Part shown: in pieces, positions 1 to 7,107 of the stretch
How positions within the stretch are numbered: the first letter of the stretch is position 1
Layout: each line of letters starts with the position of its first letter
Assembly: GCA_020343555.1 (NCBI GenBank)
Contig: CP070800.1
Location: forward strand, 336,437 to 354,628
Origin: Dehalococcoidales bacterium
GTDB taxonomy: Bacteria; Chloroflexota; Dehalococcoidia; Dehalococcoidales; UBA2162
Direction of reading: 5' to 3'
Length of the DNA stretch: 18,192 nt
The notes under the pieces: generated by a model
The model's database searches: none
The model's input: only the letters and a program-made list of their open reading frames with translations
What the model was told of the DNA's origin: nothing
Made by a program: the position numbers and the translations under genes

Positions 1-392
1 AAAACGGATAGTACGACATTTACCGGCTTTAGAACTCCTGCAAGCTTAAGAAGTCCGTCTACTCTACCGGGCATCTTGTTTGCGAGCCACCAGATCATTA
101 TAAGGACAACTGCAATGATAACCCATAACAACAAAATCCATGTACCGGCGGACATTGGTGTCGCCAGGTTGAATTGTGTGAACAGATGCCAGAACCTGAG
201 TGGGGCACCAAGATCAATGATAAGGAGCAGTACACCGATGATCGCCATCGGTACACCGAGGTAGGTTGCCAACCGTAGTAGGTTATTGTCGGTTGCTTTT
301 GTATATCGCTCGATAAGGAAGGCAGCTAAATATCCGCCACCAGCCATACCGGCCAGCCATAAATAAAACCAGATTGGTGGAGCCCAAGCCAT
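1..392 (-). CDS. nrfD: NrfD/PsrC-type membrane subunit of formate dehydrogenase (partial, C-terminus off the left edge)
   Basis: The first 130 or so residues are present; the rest lies beyond base 1. The protein begins MAWAPPIWFYLWLAGMAGGG and continues with hydrophobic helices at roughly residues 7-27, 43-62 and 80-105. The glycine-rich first helix (GMAGGGYLAA) and the stretch DLGAPLRFW followed by FNLATPMSAGTW are hallmarks of the NrfD/polysulfide reductase PsrC family. These are multi-helix membrane proteins that exchange electrons with quinone without binding heme. The gene follows the four-cluster ferredoxin subunit with a TAATG stop-start overlap at 390-394, which implies translational coupling. 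In this operon it takes the place of the cytochrome b subunit (FdnI) of E. coli formate dehydrogenase-N, so it is inferred to pass electrons between formate dehydrogenase and the quinone pool. The family call is secure; the direction of electron flow and any proton coupling are inferred. Confidence 0.9.
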   Translation of the reverse strand, partial: MAWAPPIWFYLWLAGMAGGGYLAAFLIERYTKATDNNLLRLATYLGVPMAIIGVLLLIIDLGAPLRFWHLFTQFNLATPMSAGTWILLLWVIIAVVLIMIWWLANKMPGRVDGLLKLAGVLKPVNVVLSV

Positions 393-1141
393 TATGCACC
401 TCCTTGTACTTTCTGTTTTCTCTTGAACAACAGCCATAAAGGTACGGCTGCGACTACACCAGCGGCTACAGCGCCACTGACCCAGTGAGCCCATGTGGTG
501 TTGGTCGCTAGTACAGGATCGTCGGGGAGTCCCATTTCTGACGGCGCTTCAGTGAGTACGTAGAGAGTATGAAGTCCTCCCAATTCGTTTTCGCCGTATA
601 GATTGGCATTTGAGTACCCCATTGTTTTCAGAGTTTGTGTCCTCTGTTTTGCCATTGCTATTAATTCGTCACGTTCCCCGAATTGAATTGTGTTTGTAGG
701 ACATGTCTTGGCACATGCCGGTTCCATACCGTTGGTAATGCGGTCAATACACATTCTGCATTTCCGAGCAGTACCTTCACCTTCTTCATCTTTATGGGGA
801 ACTCCATAGGGACAAGCCTGGACGCAGTATCCGCATCCAATACACCATTCCTGGTCGATAATTACCACTTCACCGTTATGTGATATTGCCCCGGTCGGGC
901 ATACCTTCTCACAGCTGGCATCAGTACAATGCATACAGGTATGAGCCCTGAACAGCCATTCGCCAGGTTTCTCCCTGAATTCCACCTTTATCCAGGTAGA
1001 ACCAGATAATTCGGGGGGATTCTCATATGTTCCAGTCTGCGTGGTGTGTTCGGCCGGAAGGTCGTTCCACTGTTTACACGCGACCTGACAACCGCGGCAA
1101 GCTGTGCATTTTGAAACATCTATCAATCTTGCTTTAGGCAT
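392..1141 (-). CDS. fdhB: Formate dehydrogenase beta subunit, four [4Fe-4S] clusters, C-terminal membrane anchor
   Basis: A 249-residue electron-transfer subunit of the FdnH/HybA/DmsB type. Sixteen cysteines fall into four ferredoxin-like groups: C12-C15-C18-C22, C69-C72-C77-C81, C100-C103-C106-C110 and C128-C131-C143-C147. This is the usual layout for an electron wire of four [4Fe-4S] clusters. A hydrophobic helix at about residues 220-239, followed by the basic RKQK, is a single membrane anchor, as in FdnH. There is no signal peptide, so it is presumably exported together with the Tat-targeted alpha subunit (known for this family). A very strong Shine-Dalgarno sequence (AAGGAGG) precedes the start in the 36-base gap after the alpha gene, and the stop overlaps the nrfD start. 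At 249 residues it is somewhat shorter than FdnH, which is near 290. Confidence 0.93.
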   Translation of the reverse strand: MPKARLIDVSKCTACRGCQVACKQWNDLPAEHTTQTGTYENPPELSGSTWIKVEFREKPGEWLFRAHTCMHCTDASCEKVCPTGAISHNGEVVIIDQEWCIGCGYCVQACPYGVPHKDEEGEGTARKCRMCIDRITNGMEPACAKTCPTNTIQFGERDELIAMAKQRTQTLKTMGYSNANLYGENELGGLHTLYVLTEAPSEMGLPDDPVLATNTTWAHWVSGAVAAGVVAAVPLWLLFKRKQKVQGGA

Positions 1142-1177
1142 TTAAAACCTCCTTAGTTATTATCTTCATATCTACCA

Positions 1178-4100
1178 TCACGCCTTTTCCACGTTGCACA
1201 AGAATGCCTTGTACTCAGGGATCATTGTATTTGCATCACCGACGTGCGGAGTTAATACGTTTGCACTATCACCGGTTGACAAACCTTGATAACCCCAGTG
1301 CCAGGGCATCCCTATCTGATGAACCGTTTTCCCGTTCATCTTGAAGGGCTTAAAACGCGTGGTAACTAAGGCAACAGCCTCTACCTTACCTCTGGCTGTC
1401 TCGACGACGGCTTTCTCACCGTTTTCGATTCCCTTCTCTTCAGCCAGTTCTTCGCTTATCTCGATAAACATTTCAGGCTGCAACTCGACCAGCCATGGCA
1501 GGTTCCTTGTTAATTGACCAGCCTGCCAATGCTCAACAACCCTGTATGTACTGCAAACGATTGGATATTCATTTGCTGAACCTTTATAGTCCATTTCTGA
1601 AGCCCAAATCTTGAAGACCGGACTGTTTTGCGTACCGGATATCGCGTTATCGACAGGGCTTTCCCATGGTTCATAATGCTCGGGGAAAGGTCCGTCGGCA
1701 CGTCCGCCACCGAATATGTGTGAATGTCCTTCATTCTTCATGATAAATGGGTACTTGGTCTTTGAAGGATCAACTGCCATTGGCGGCCATCCACCATCAG
1801 GTACATCGCCGGTCCATTTTCCGTCTTTCCACCAGATCACCGGATGTTCTTTGTCCCAGGGTTCTCCGTTCAGATCGACCGATGCTCTGTTGTAGATGAT
1901 ACGACGGTTAACTGGCCAGCACCATCCCCACTTCGGATACAGGCCGATATTGTACATTCCGGGATCACCATCACGGCGAGACGACCTGTTACCGGGTATA
2001 GGTGCATTGGGCTCTTTATCCGGTTCCACGTAGCTGTTGCAGTATAGCCAGTTACCTGAACTGGTGGTCCCGTCTGCCTTTAGAGCACCGAAGCTGTTCA
2101 TAAGTTTACCTGTCGTCAGATCATAGCCGTTTATTTCCTTGGCTACATCTCTTGGACTTGGGTGTTCACCATAATTCCAGTCGAGATCAGTTATCGCTCC
2201 TGCGAGAGGCCCTCCCTGTGCTTTATACAGATCCATAAGCTTCATGGTGATTTTGTTAATCATCCAGAGATCTTCCTGGGCTTCTCCGGGAGGATTCAGG
2301 GCTTTGTAACGCCACTGCATCCAGCGTCCGCTGTTGGTGACACTTCCCTCTTTTTCAAAGGAAACTGCAGCCGGAAGCAGGAATACCTCGGTCTGAATAT
2401 TAGCCGGATTCGCACCTGGACGTTTCCAGAAAGCGGCGGTTTCTGTTTCCCAGAGGTCGACAGCTACCAGCCAATCAAGTTTGTCCAGAGCTTTCCGCTC
2501 CATATTCGCATTAGGCCCGCAGACTGCCGGATTCTGCCCCCAGACCATAAGGCCTTTGATTATTCCGGCGTACATGGCTTCGAATAATCCTATCCATGAA
2601 TAATCATTGTATGGTTTTGTAGTCTTAGGAAGATAGTTAAATGCAAAATCATTTTCCGGCTGTGCTGCATTACCATAGAATGCTTTCAACAATGAGACGA
2701 TGTACTTTGGATAGTTCTGCCACCAGTTAGCACTCTTGGGATCGTTGGTTTTCGGTGTTACACGGGCAAGGTATTTCTCGAGATTTTCATCCTTGTTCTG
2801 TGGCTGCCCTAAATACCCGGGAAGGATATGGGCCAACAGGCAGTGATCCGTGGATCCCTGTACGTTAGCCTCTCCCCTGAGAGCGTTGATGCCACCGCCG
2901 GCAATGCCGATATTTGCCAGCAAAAGCTGCAGCAGTGCATAACTCCTGACATTCTGTGTTCCGACTGTATGCTGGGTTGTGCCCATGGCATACATAATTG
3001 TTCCAGCTTTTCCTGCTTTACCAGTGGCGCAGTAAGTCTGGCATATCTCCATGAATACATCCTGTGGAGTTCCACAAATCTCATTTACCTTGTCAGGGGT
3101 ATACCGAGCGTATTGCTTTTTTAAGTGCTGGTATACGCAATTCGGATCCTGGAGAGTTTTATCTTTCATAGGGATCCCGCTTGCGTCTTTCTGATATCCC
3201 CATGAAGACTTATCATAACTTCGGTTACCTTCGTTGTATCCGGAGAACAGACCGTCAAGTTCGGCTGCTCCTTTAAATTCCGGGTTGATGAGGAACGAAG
3301 CGTTAGTATATTCCTTGACGTATACCATATTGTAATTGGATGGATTCCGCTCCATATCGTTGATAACGTAGTTGATCATTCCTCCGATAAAGGCAATATC
3401 GGTGCCCGATCTCATCGGAGCATAGATATCAGCTTTCGAGGAAGTTCTTGTGAATCTGGGATCGACGCTTATTAGTTTCGCGCCTTTTTCTTTAGCTTCC
3501 GTAATATGACCAAATGAAGCGGGATGGTTCTCGGCTGCGTTGGAACCGATTGCCATTATACAATCACTGTTTGCGATATCATTCCAGTGGTTGGTCATTG
3601 CTCCTCTACCGAACGACTCTGCCAGAGCCGCAACTGTAGCGGAGTGTCATATACGGGCATGGTGTTCGATGTAGACCATACCCAGGGCACGAAGCATCTT
3701 GACCAGCAGGTAACATTCTTCGTTGTCCAGGGCGGATCCTCCGACTGAGGCTATTGCGTCGGTCCGGTTTACCGTATAGCCCATCTCGTCGGTTGTGGTA
3801 AAGTTCGCATCGCGCGTGGCTTTAATGTTTTCGGCTATCTTATCGATTGCCCAGTCCCAGTCCTTCGTCTCCCATTCCGTTCCGCCTGGTTTTCTATACA
3901 GAACATTAGTAAGGCGTCGCGGATTGTCCTTGCCGTCGACTGTCCTAAGCTGCGAAATAGCCGCTCCTTTTGCGCATCCGCCACCACGATTGATCGGATG
4001 CTCCGGGTCTCCTTCGATGTTAATTACCTTTTCGGCGTCGGCGGCAACTATGAATCCGCATCCGGACCCGTCATACGGACATATTGTTGTTGTTTCACCG

Positions 4101-4231
4101 ACCTTCTTCCTTAAAGGCACAGGTTTAATAGCACTGCTACCTTCCTTTAAGGAACCTGCTCCCTTCAGCAGCACGAGGGCTCCCATCCCTGCGCCGCCGA
4201 ACTTCAGAAACTCTCTCCGGTTTAGCTCCAT
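1178..4231 (-). CDS. fdhA: Formate dehydrogenase alpha subunit, selenocysteine-containing, Tat-exported
   Basis: The open frame stops at TGA (3647-3649) after 194 residues, then continues in the same frame to 1178. Reading TGA as selenocysteine gives 1017 residues, essentially the length of E. coli FdnG. The local sequence ARI-U-HSATVAALAESFGRGAMTNHW matches the active-site region of selenocysteine formate dehydrogenases, where Sec is followed by His. The N-terminus has a twin-arginine signal (RREFLK at residues 5-10, then a hydrophobic stretch), so the mature enzyme is outside the cytoplasm. The rest resembles the bis-MGD oxidoreductase fold throughout. It would oxidise formate to CO2 at a Mo or W centre. 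Oddity: the N-terminal cluster motif is C51-x2-D54-x3-C58-x27-C86, with Asp where the family normally has the second Cys. A GGAGGAGG ribosome site precedes the start. Selenocysteine machinery (selABCD) must lie elsewhere. Confidence 0.93.
3613..3631 (-). promoter_or_regulatory. Candidate bacterial SECIS hairpin downstream of the Sec UGA
   Basis: In the mRNA, GCGGCUCU pairs with AGAGUCGU over 8 bp, including two G-U wobbles, and closes a GGC loop. The loop begins 24 bases after the UGA and has G in its first two positions. Both points fit the known spacing and loop preferences of bacterial SECIS elements recognised by SelB. Pairing was worked out by hand; no folding energy was computed. An alternative, weaker apical stem (UUGC/GCAG) is also possible. 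Confidence 0.65.
3647..3649 (-). other. In-frame UGA read as selenocysteine (Sec195 of FDH alpha)
   Basis: The TGA is flanked by ARI and HSATV in one continuous frame. Sixteen sense codons separate it from the first downstream ATG (3598), and homology to formate dehydrogenase continues without a break on both sides. In characterised formate dehydrogenases this position is the Sec or Cys ligand of the metal, followed by a catalytic His, as here. A lone nonsense mutation at exactly the catalytic Sec position of an otherwise intact gene is much less likely. Confidence 0.93.
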
Positions 4232-4369
4232 ACGACCTCCTCCAATTTATTTCGTTTTCTGTATTATTAACCTCCTGAAAGCGGTAATTTTAGACAAAAA
4301 AAATGAATCTTTTCCCCCTCAATCCTAGAACGTAATGATGTAAAAAGACTCATTCATTTCCAAGTTAGT

Positions 4370-4399
4370 AGTATAACTCAATATGAAATGGCTTGTCAA
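4370..4399 (-). promoter_or_regulatory. Sigma70-type promoter of the formate dehydrogenase operon
   Basis: On the minus strand a perfect -35 TTGACA (4394-4399) is followed after 18 bases by TATACT (4370-4375). Transcription would start near 4363, leaving a leader of about 130 bases before the fdhA start at 4231. ACTCAA-type motifs surround the promoter (4376-4381, 4406-4411 inverted, 4433-4438) and could be regulator sites. Confidence 0.7.
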
Positions 4400-4477
4400 T
4401 ACTATTTGAGTCTGATCGTAGATGATACTGATACTCAAAATTTTTAATAAGTTCTTACTTTCAGTCTTGCTCTATTT

Positions 4478-4506
4478 TTTACAAATATAGCCTATTACAG
4501 TATAAT
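4478..4506 (+). promoter_or_regulatory. Sigma70-type promoter of rplI and the replication operon
   Basis: TTTACA (4478-4483), a 17-base spacer and a perfect TATAAT (4501-4506). The expected start near 4513 is only about 14 bases from the rplI ATG, so the leader is almost nothing but the ribosome site GAAAGAGGA (4513-4521). A leader this short leaves no room for the S6/S18-type leader controls seen in some rplI operons. Confidence 0.75.
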
Positions 4507-4526
4507 TATGACGAAAGAGGACATTT

Positions 4527-4991
4527 ATGAAGGTTATTTTTACTGAAGATGTACCCAATGTAGCTAAAGCCGGTCAGATGAAGGATGTAGCTGACGGATA
4601 TGCCAGAAACTACCTTATACCTCGGAAACTTGCCGTGTTTGCTAATTCCGGGACAATCAAGGCAATGGCTGCAAAGATGGAAGCCAGGGTAAAAGCCGAT
4701 GCTCAGGCTGAACTGGAGATGAAAGATCTCGGAGAATCTTTAAACGGTAAAGAGATATTTATTGAGGCTAAGAGTGGTGGTAAGGAACGCCTTTATGGCT
4801 CGGTTACTAACGCTGATATAGCTACCGAACTGGAAAAAGTAACGGGTCTGGAAGTTGATAAGAGAAAGATCAAACTACTGGAAGCTATTCACCAGCTAGG
4901 TACCTATGAGGTGGAAATCAGGCTTAGTAAGGATATTACGCCGAAAATAAAAGTCACGGTAACGGAAAAACCTGCTGAAGAAACAGAATAG
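4527..4991 (+). CDS. rplI: 50S ribosomal protein bL9
   Basis: A 154-residue protein that binds 23S rRNA at the base of the L1 stalk and helps keep the reading frame. It begins MKVIFTEDVPNVAKAGQMKD and continues GYARNYLIPRKLA, the conserved L9 N-terminal domain with its rRNA-binding loop. A charged helix (about residues 40-75) and a C-terminal domain with SGGKERLYGSVTNADIA follow. Length is normal for the family (about 150), and the acidic tail PAEETE is unremarkable. The start is fixed by GAGGA five bases upstream and a promoter just before it. It is the first gene of an operon with dnaB, a linkage common in bacteria. Confidence 0.97.
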   Translation: MKVIFTEDVPNVAKAGQMKDVADGYARNYLIPRKLAVFANSGTIKAMAAKMEARVKADAQAELEMKDLGESLNGKEIFIEAKSGGKERLYGSVTNADIATELEKVTGLEVDKRKIKLLEAIHQLGTYEVEIRLSKDITPKIKVTVTEKPAEETE

Positions 4992-5035
4992 TACTGACTT
5001 GTCTATTAGGTTGAAAGAGACGGAACGGGATAGAT

Positions 5036-6397
5036 ATGGAGAAGTTGCCGCCACATGATATAGATGCCGAAGAAGCTGTAATCGGCTCTCTCCTTATCGA
5101 TGGCGCAGCTATATACAAGATTACTGGGCAGCTTTCCGAATCAGACTATTTTTACGATGAAAGAAACCGAATCCTCTTTGACGTTTGCCTTGAACTTAAC
5201 CGACGTGACGAAGCCATTAACCAGATCACAGTAGCCCAGGAATTAGACAGACGCGAAAAACTGGAAGAATGTGGCGGTTCTGCCTATCTCAGCCATCTTG
5301 TATCCATCGTACCGACGTCTCTGGATATAGAACATTACGCCCAGATAGTGTATCGCCTTTCAATCAGTCGCAGGTTGATCGAGGCTGCCCAACAGATTGA
5401 ATCTATTGGTTTTGATGTTGATCCTGATGTGGATAATAGTCTGAACAGGGCCGAAGACGTGCTCTTTAGCCTGAGACACGGACAAACGTCGGGTGATTTC
5501 GTCCATATACGGTCAGTGCTGGACAAGTATTTTGAAGCTCCTGTTTCTACAGAAGACGAGCCCGGTGAACCAGTTTCACGTGTCAGAACTTACTACAATG
5601 GTCTTGATGAGTTTCTCGGTGGTTTCCAACAGTCAGACATGATCGTTATTGCCGGCAGACCAAGTATGGGTAAGACCAGCCTTGTTCTGAATATGGCTCG
5701 GAATGCCGCGGTAGAGCAGGGAGCAAGTGTTGCTTTGTTCAGCCTTGAAATGGCAAGAGAACCGCTGGTAATGCGGTTACTGGCGAGTGAAGCTGACGTT
5801 AATCTTAATCACGTCCGCCTTGGTCTACACTCGGAAGCGGAAGAAAAGAGGATCATGGATGCGACTGGTATTCTTTCCGAAGCACCGATCTATATTAATG
5901 ATAATCCACGCCTCAGGATAGGTGAGTTAAGAAGCCGGGCAAGAAGACTGTATTACGAACATGGCCTCGACCTTATTATTATCGATCATCTCGGTTTAAT
6001 GGACGGACAGATGCGGGATCGTGTGCAGGAAATTAGTTTTATTTCACGTTCTCTGAAAGCGGTGGCAAGAGAATTGAAGATTCCCTTAATAGCGATATCC
6101 CAATTGAGCCGTGCATCGGAGTGGCGAGCCTCACATCGCCCTCAATTGTCTGACCTTCGAGACAGCGGCAGTATCGAACAGGATGCCGATGTCGTTATGT
6201 TTATTTATCGCGACGAGTATTATTACAGCCGAGAAGAATGGGATAACCAGTACCCTGATAGAGATTATCCTGAGGGTATCGCGGATATTATCATCGCGAA
6301 GCACCGAAATGGACCTGTCGGTACGGTAAACCTGCGCTTCATTCCCAGGCTTTCCAAATTTGAGAACCTGCCAAACCAGGAACCGAGTATGTTATGA
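5036..6397 (+). CDS. dnaB: Replicative DNA helicase DnaB
   Basis: A 453-residue hexameric 5'-3' helicase that unwinds DNA at the replication fork. The N-terminal primase-binding domain starts PPHDIDAEEAVIGSLLIDG (about residues 5-110). A linker leads to the RecA-type ATPase with Walker A GRPSMGKT (207-214), catalytic-region SLEMA (236-240), Walker B IIIDHLGLM (about 314-322), ISQLSRA (354-360) and the arginine-finger region AKHRNGPVG (421-429). The Walker B segment has His after the Asp where many DnaB proteins have Tyr (IDYLQLM); the catalytic residues look intact. No intein interrupts it. It lies 44 bases after rplI, and its TGA overlaps the next ATG by four bases (ATGA). Confidence 0.97.
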   Translation: MEKLPPHDIDAEEAVIGSLLIDGAAIYKITGQLSESDYFYDERNRILFDVCLELNRRDEAINQITVAQELDRREKLEECGGSAYLSHLVSIVPTSLDIEHYAQIVYRLSISRRLIEAAQQIESIGFDVDPDVDNSLNRAEDVLFSLRHGQTSGDFVHIRSVLDKYFEAPVSTEDEPGEPVSRVRTYYNGLDEFLGGFQQSDMIVIAGRPSMGKTSLVLNMARNAAVEQGASVALFSLEMAREPLVMRLLASEADVNLNHVRLGLHSEAEEKRIMDATGILSEAPIYINDNPRLRIGELRSRARRLYYEHGLDLIIIDHLGLMDGQMRDRVQEISFISRSLKAVARELKIPLIAISQLSRASEWRASHRPQLSDLRDSGSIEQDADVVMFIYRDEYYYSREEWDNQYPDRDYPEGIADIIIAKHRNGPVGTVNLRFIPRLSKFENLPNQEPSML

Positions 6398-7107
6398 AGC
6401 AGTTTGAAGGATTTCCTACCAGAATGCAGTTTACACCTATACCGAATGTATTTATCAGTAAACTTTTGCCGCAAATAGAAGATATTAATGAACTGAAAAC
6501 GACTCTCCATATTTTCCGGGCTATCTATGGAAAACGAGGGTATCCGCGTTTTGTTACGTATGGTGAATTAATCTCTGATGCCGGTCTGGTAAAGAGTTTA
6601 AACAGAAACGATGAAGAATCTGAAAAGGTATTATCAGATTCCCTCGAGATGGCAGTAAAACGTGGAACACTATTATCACTTGAACTAGACCAAGGCGGGA
6701 AGCGGGAAGAGTTGTATTTTATCAATACGGAGAATGATAAAAGCGCACTGGATAAGATACAGAAGGGAGAAATTAAAGTAAAAGGTATGAAACCTGGAAA
6801 ACGTACTCACGCTATTAAAATCGAGGATCCTCCGGATATATTCACACTCTATGAGGAAAACGTGGGAATGCTTAATCCTTTGACAGCCGAATGGCTTAAA
6901 GAAGCGGAAAACCTTTACCCTGAATCATGGATCAGGGATGCGATAAAAGAAGCCGTTAGCCTTAACAAGAGGAACTGGCGGTATATAGACAGGATTTTAG
7001 AAAACTGGTCTGCAGAAGGCAGGAGTGATGGAACACATAAGCGAGGTTCTAAAACAGATTCAGGAAAATACAGAAAACAAAAATACGACCATCTGGTCAA
7101 ACGCTGA
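6394..7107 (+). CDS. dnaD: DnaD-domain replication initiation protein
   Basis: A 237-residue protein that resembles Firmicute DnaD and phage DnaD-like proteins. Residues about 10-110 have the look of a winged-helix domain (FTPIPNVFISKLLPQIEDIN to the GELISDAGL region). Residues about 147-210 match the DnaD/DnaB_2 domain: a YEENVGMLNPLTAEWLKEA stretch, a WIRDAI motif, and WRYIDRILENW near its end. In Bacillus, DnaD with DnaB and DnaI remodels DNA and loads the helicase. Here the gene sits between dnaB and a loader ATPase, which supports the same role. The basic tail (KRGSKTDSGKYRKQKYDHLVKR region) is the part that overlaps the next gene and may bind DNA. Sequence similarity in this family is low, so the N-terminal half is less certain. 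Confidence 0.85.
   Translation: MKQFEGFPTRMQFTPIPNVFISKLLPQIEDINELKTTLHIFRAIYGKRGYPRFVTYGELISDAGLVKSLNRNDEESEKVLSDSLEMAVKRGTLLSLELDQGGKREELYFINTENDKSALDKIQKGEIKVKGMKPGKRTHAIKIEDPPDIFTLYEENVGMLNPLTAEWLKEAENLYPESWIRDAIKEAVSLNKRNWRYIDRILENWSAEGRSDGTHKRGSKTDSGKYRKQKYDHLVKR

Larger units (their letters stand above)
4232..4526. other. Divergent intergenic region between the FDH operon and rplI
   Basis: This 295-base AT-rich stretch has no credible gene. It holds one promoter for each direction (4370-4399 minus, 4478-4506 plus). Between and around them are three ACTCAA motifs, two of which form the inverted pair TTTGAGT (4405-4411) and ACTCAAA (4433-4439) upstream of the FDH -35 element. The FDH leader contains a run of eight T and a second Shine-Dalgarno-like AGGAGG (minus strand, 4271-4276) about 40 bases before the true start. 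Confidence 0.7.

Noticed and set aside
3524..3748. Plus-strand open frame across the fdhA UGA, and the idea that fdhA is a pseudogene or two genes
   Set aside because: The opposite frame is a shadow. Homology to formate dehydrogenase runs through the UGA in the same frame, the context matches the Sec active site and the total length is normal.
4284..4320. T-rich stretch in the FDH leader as an intrinsic terminator or attenuator
   Set aside because: The run of eight T on the minus strand is not preceded by a GC-rich hairpin that I could build by hand.
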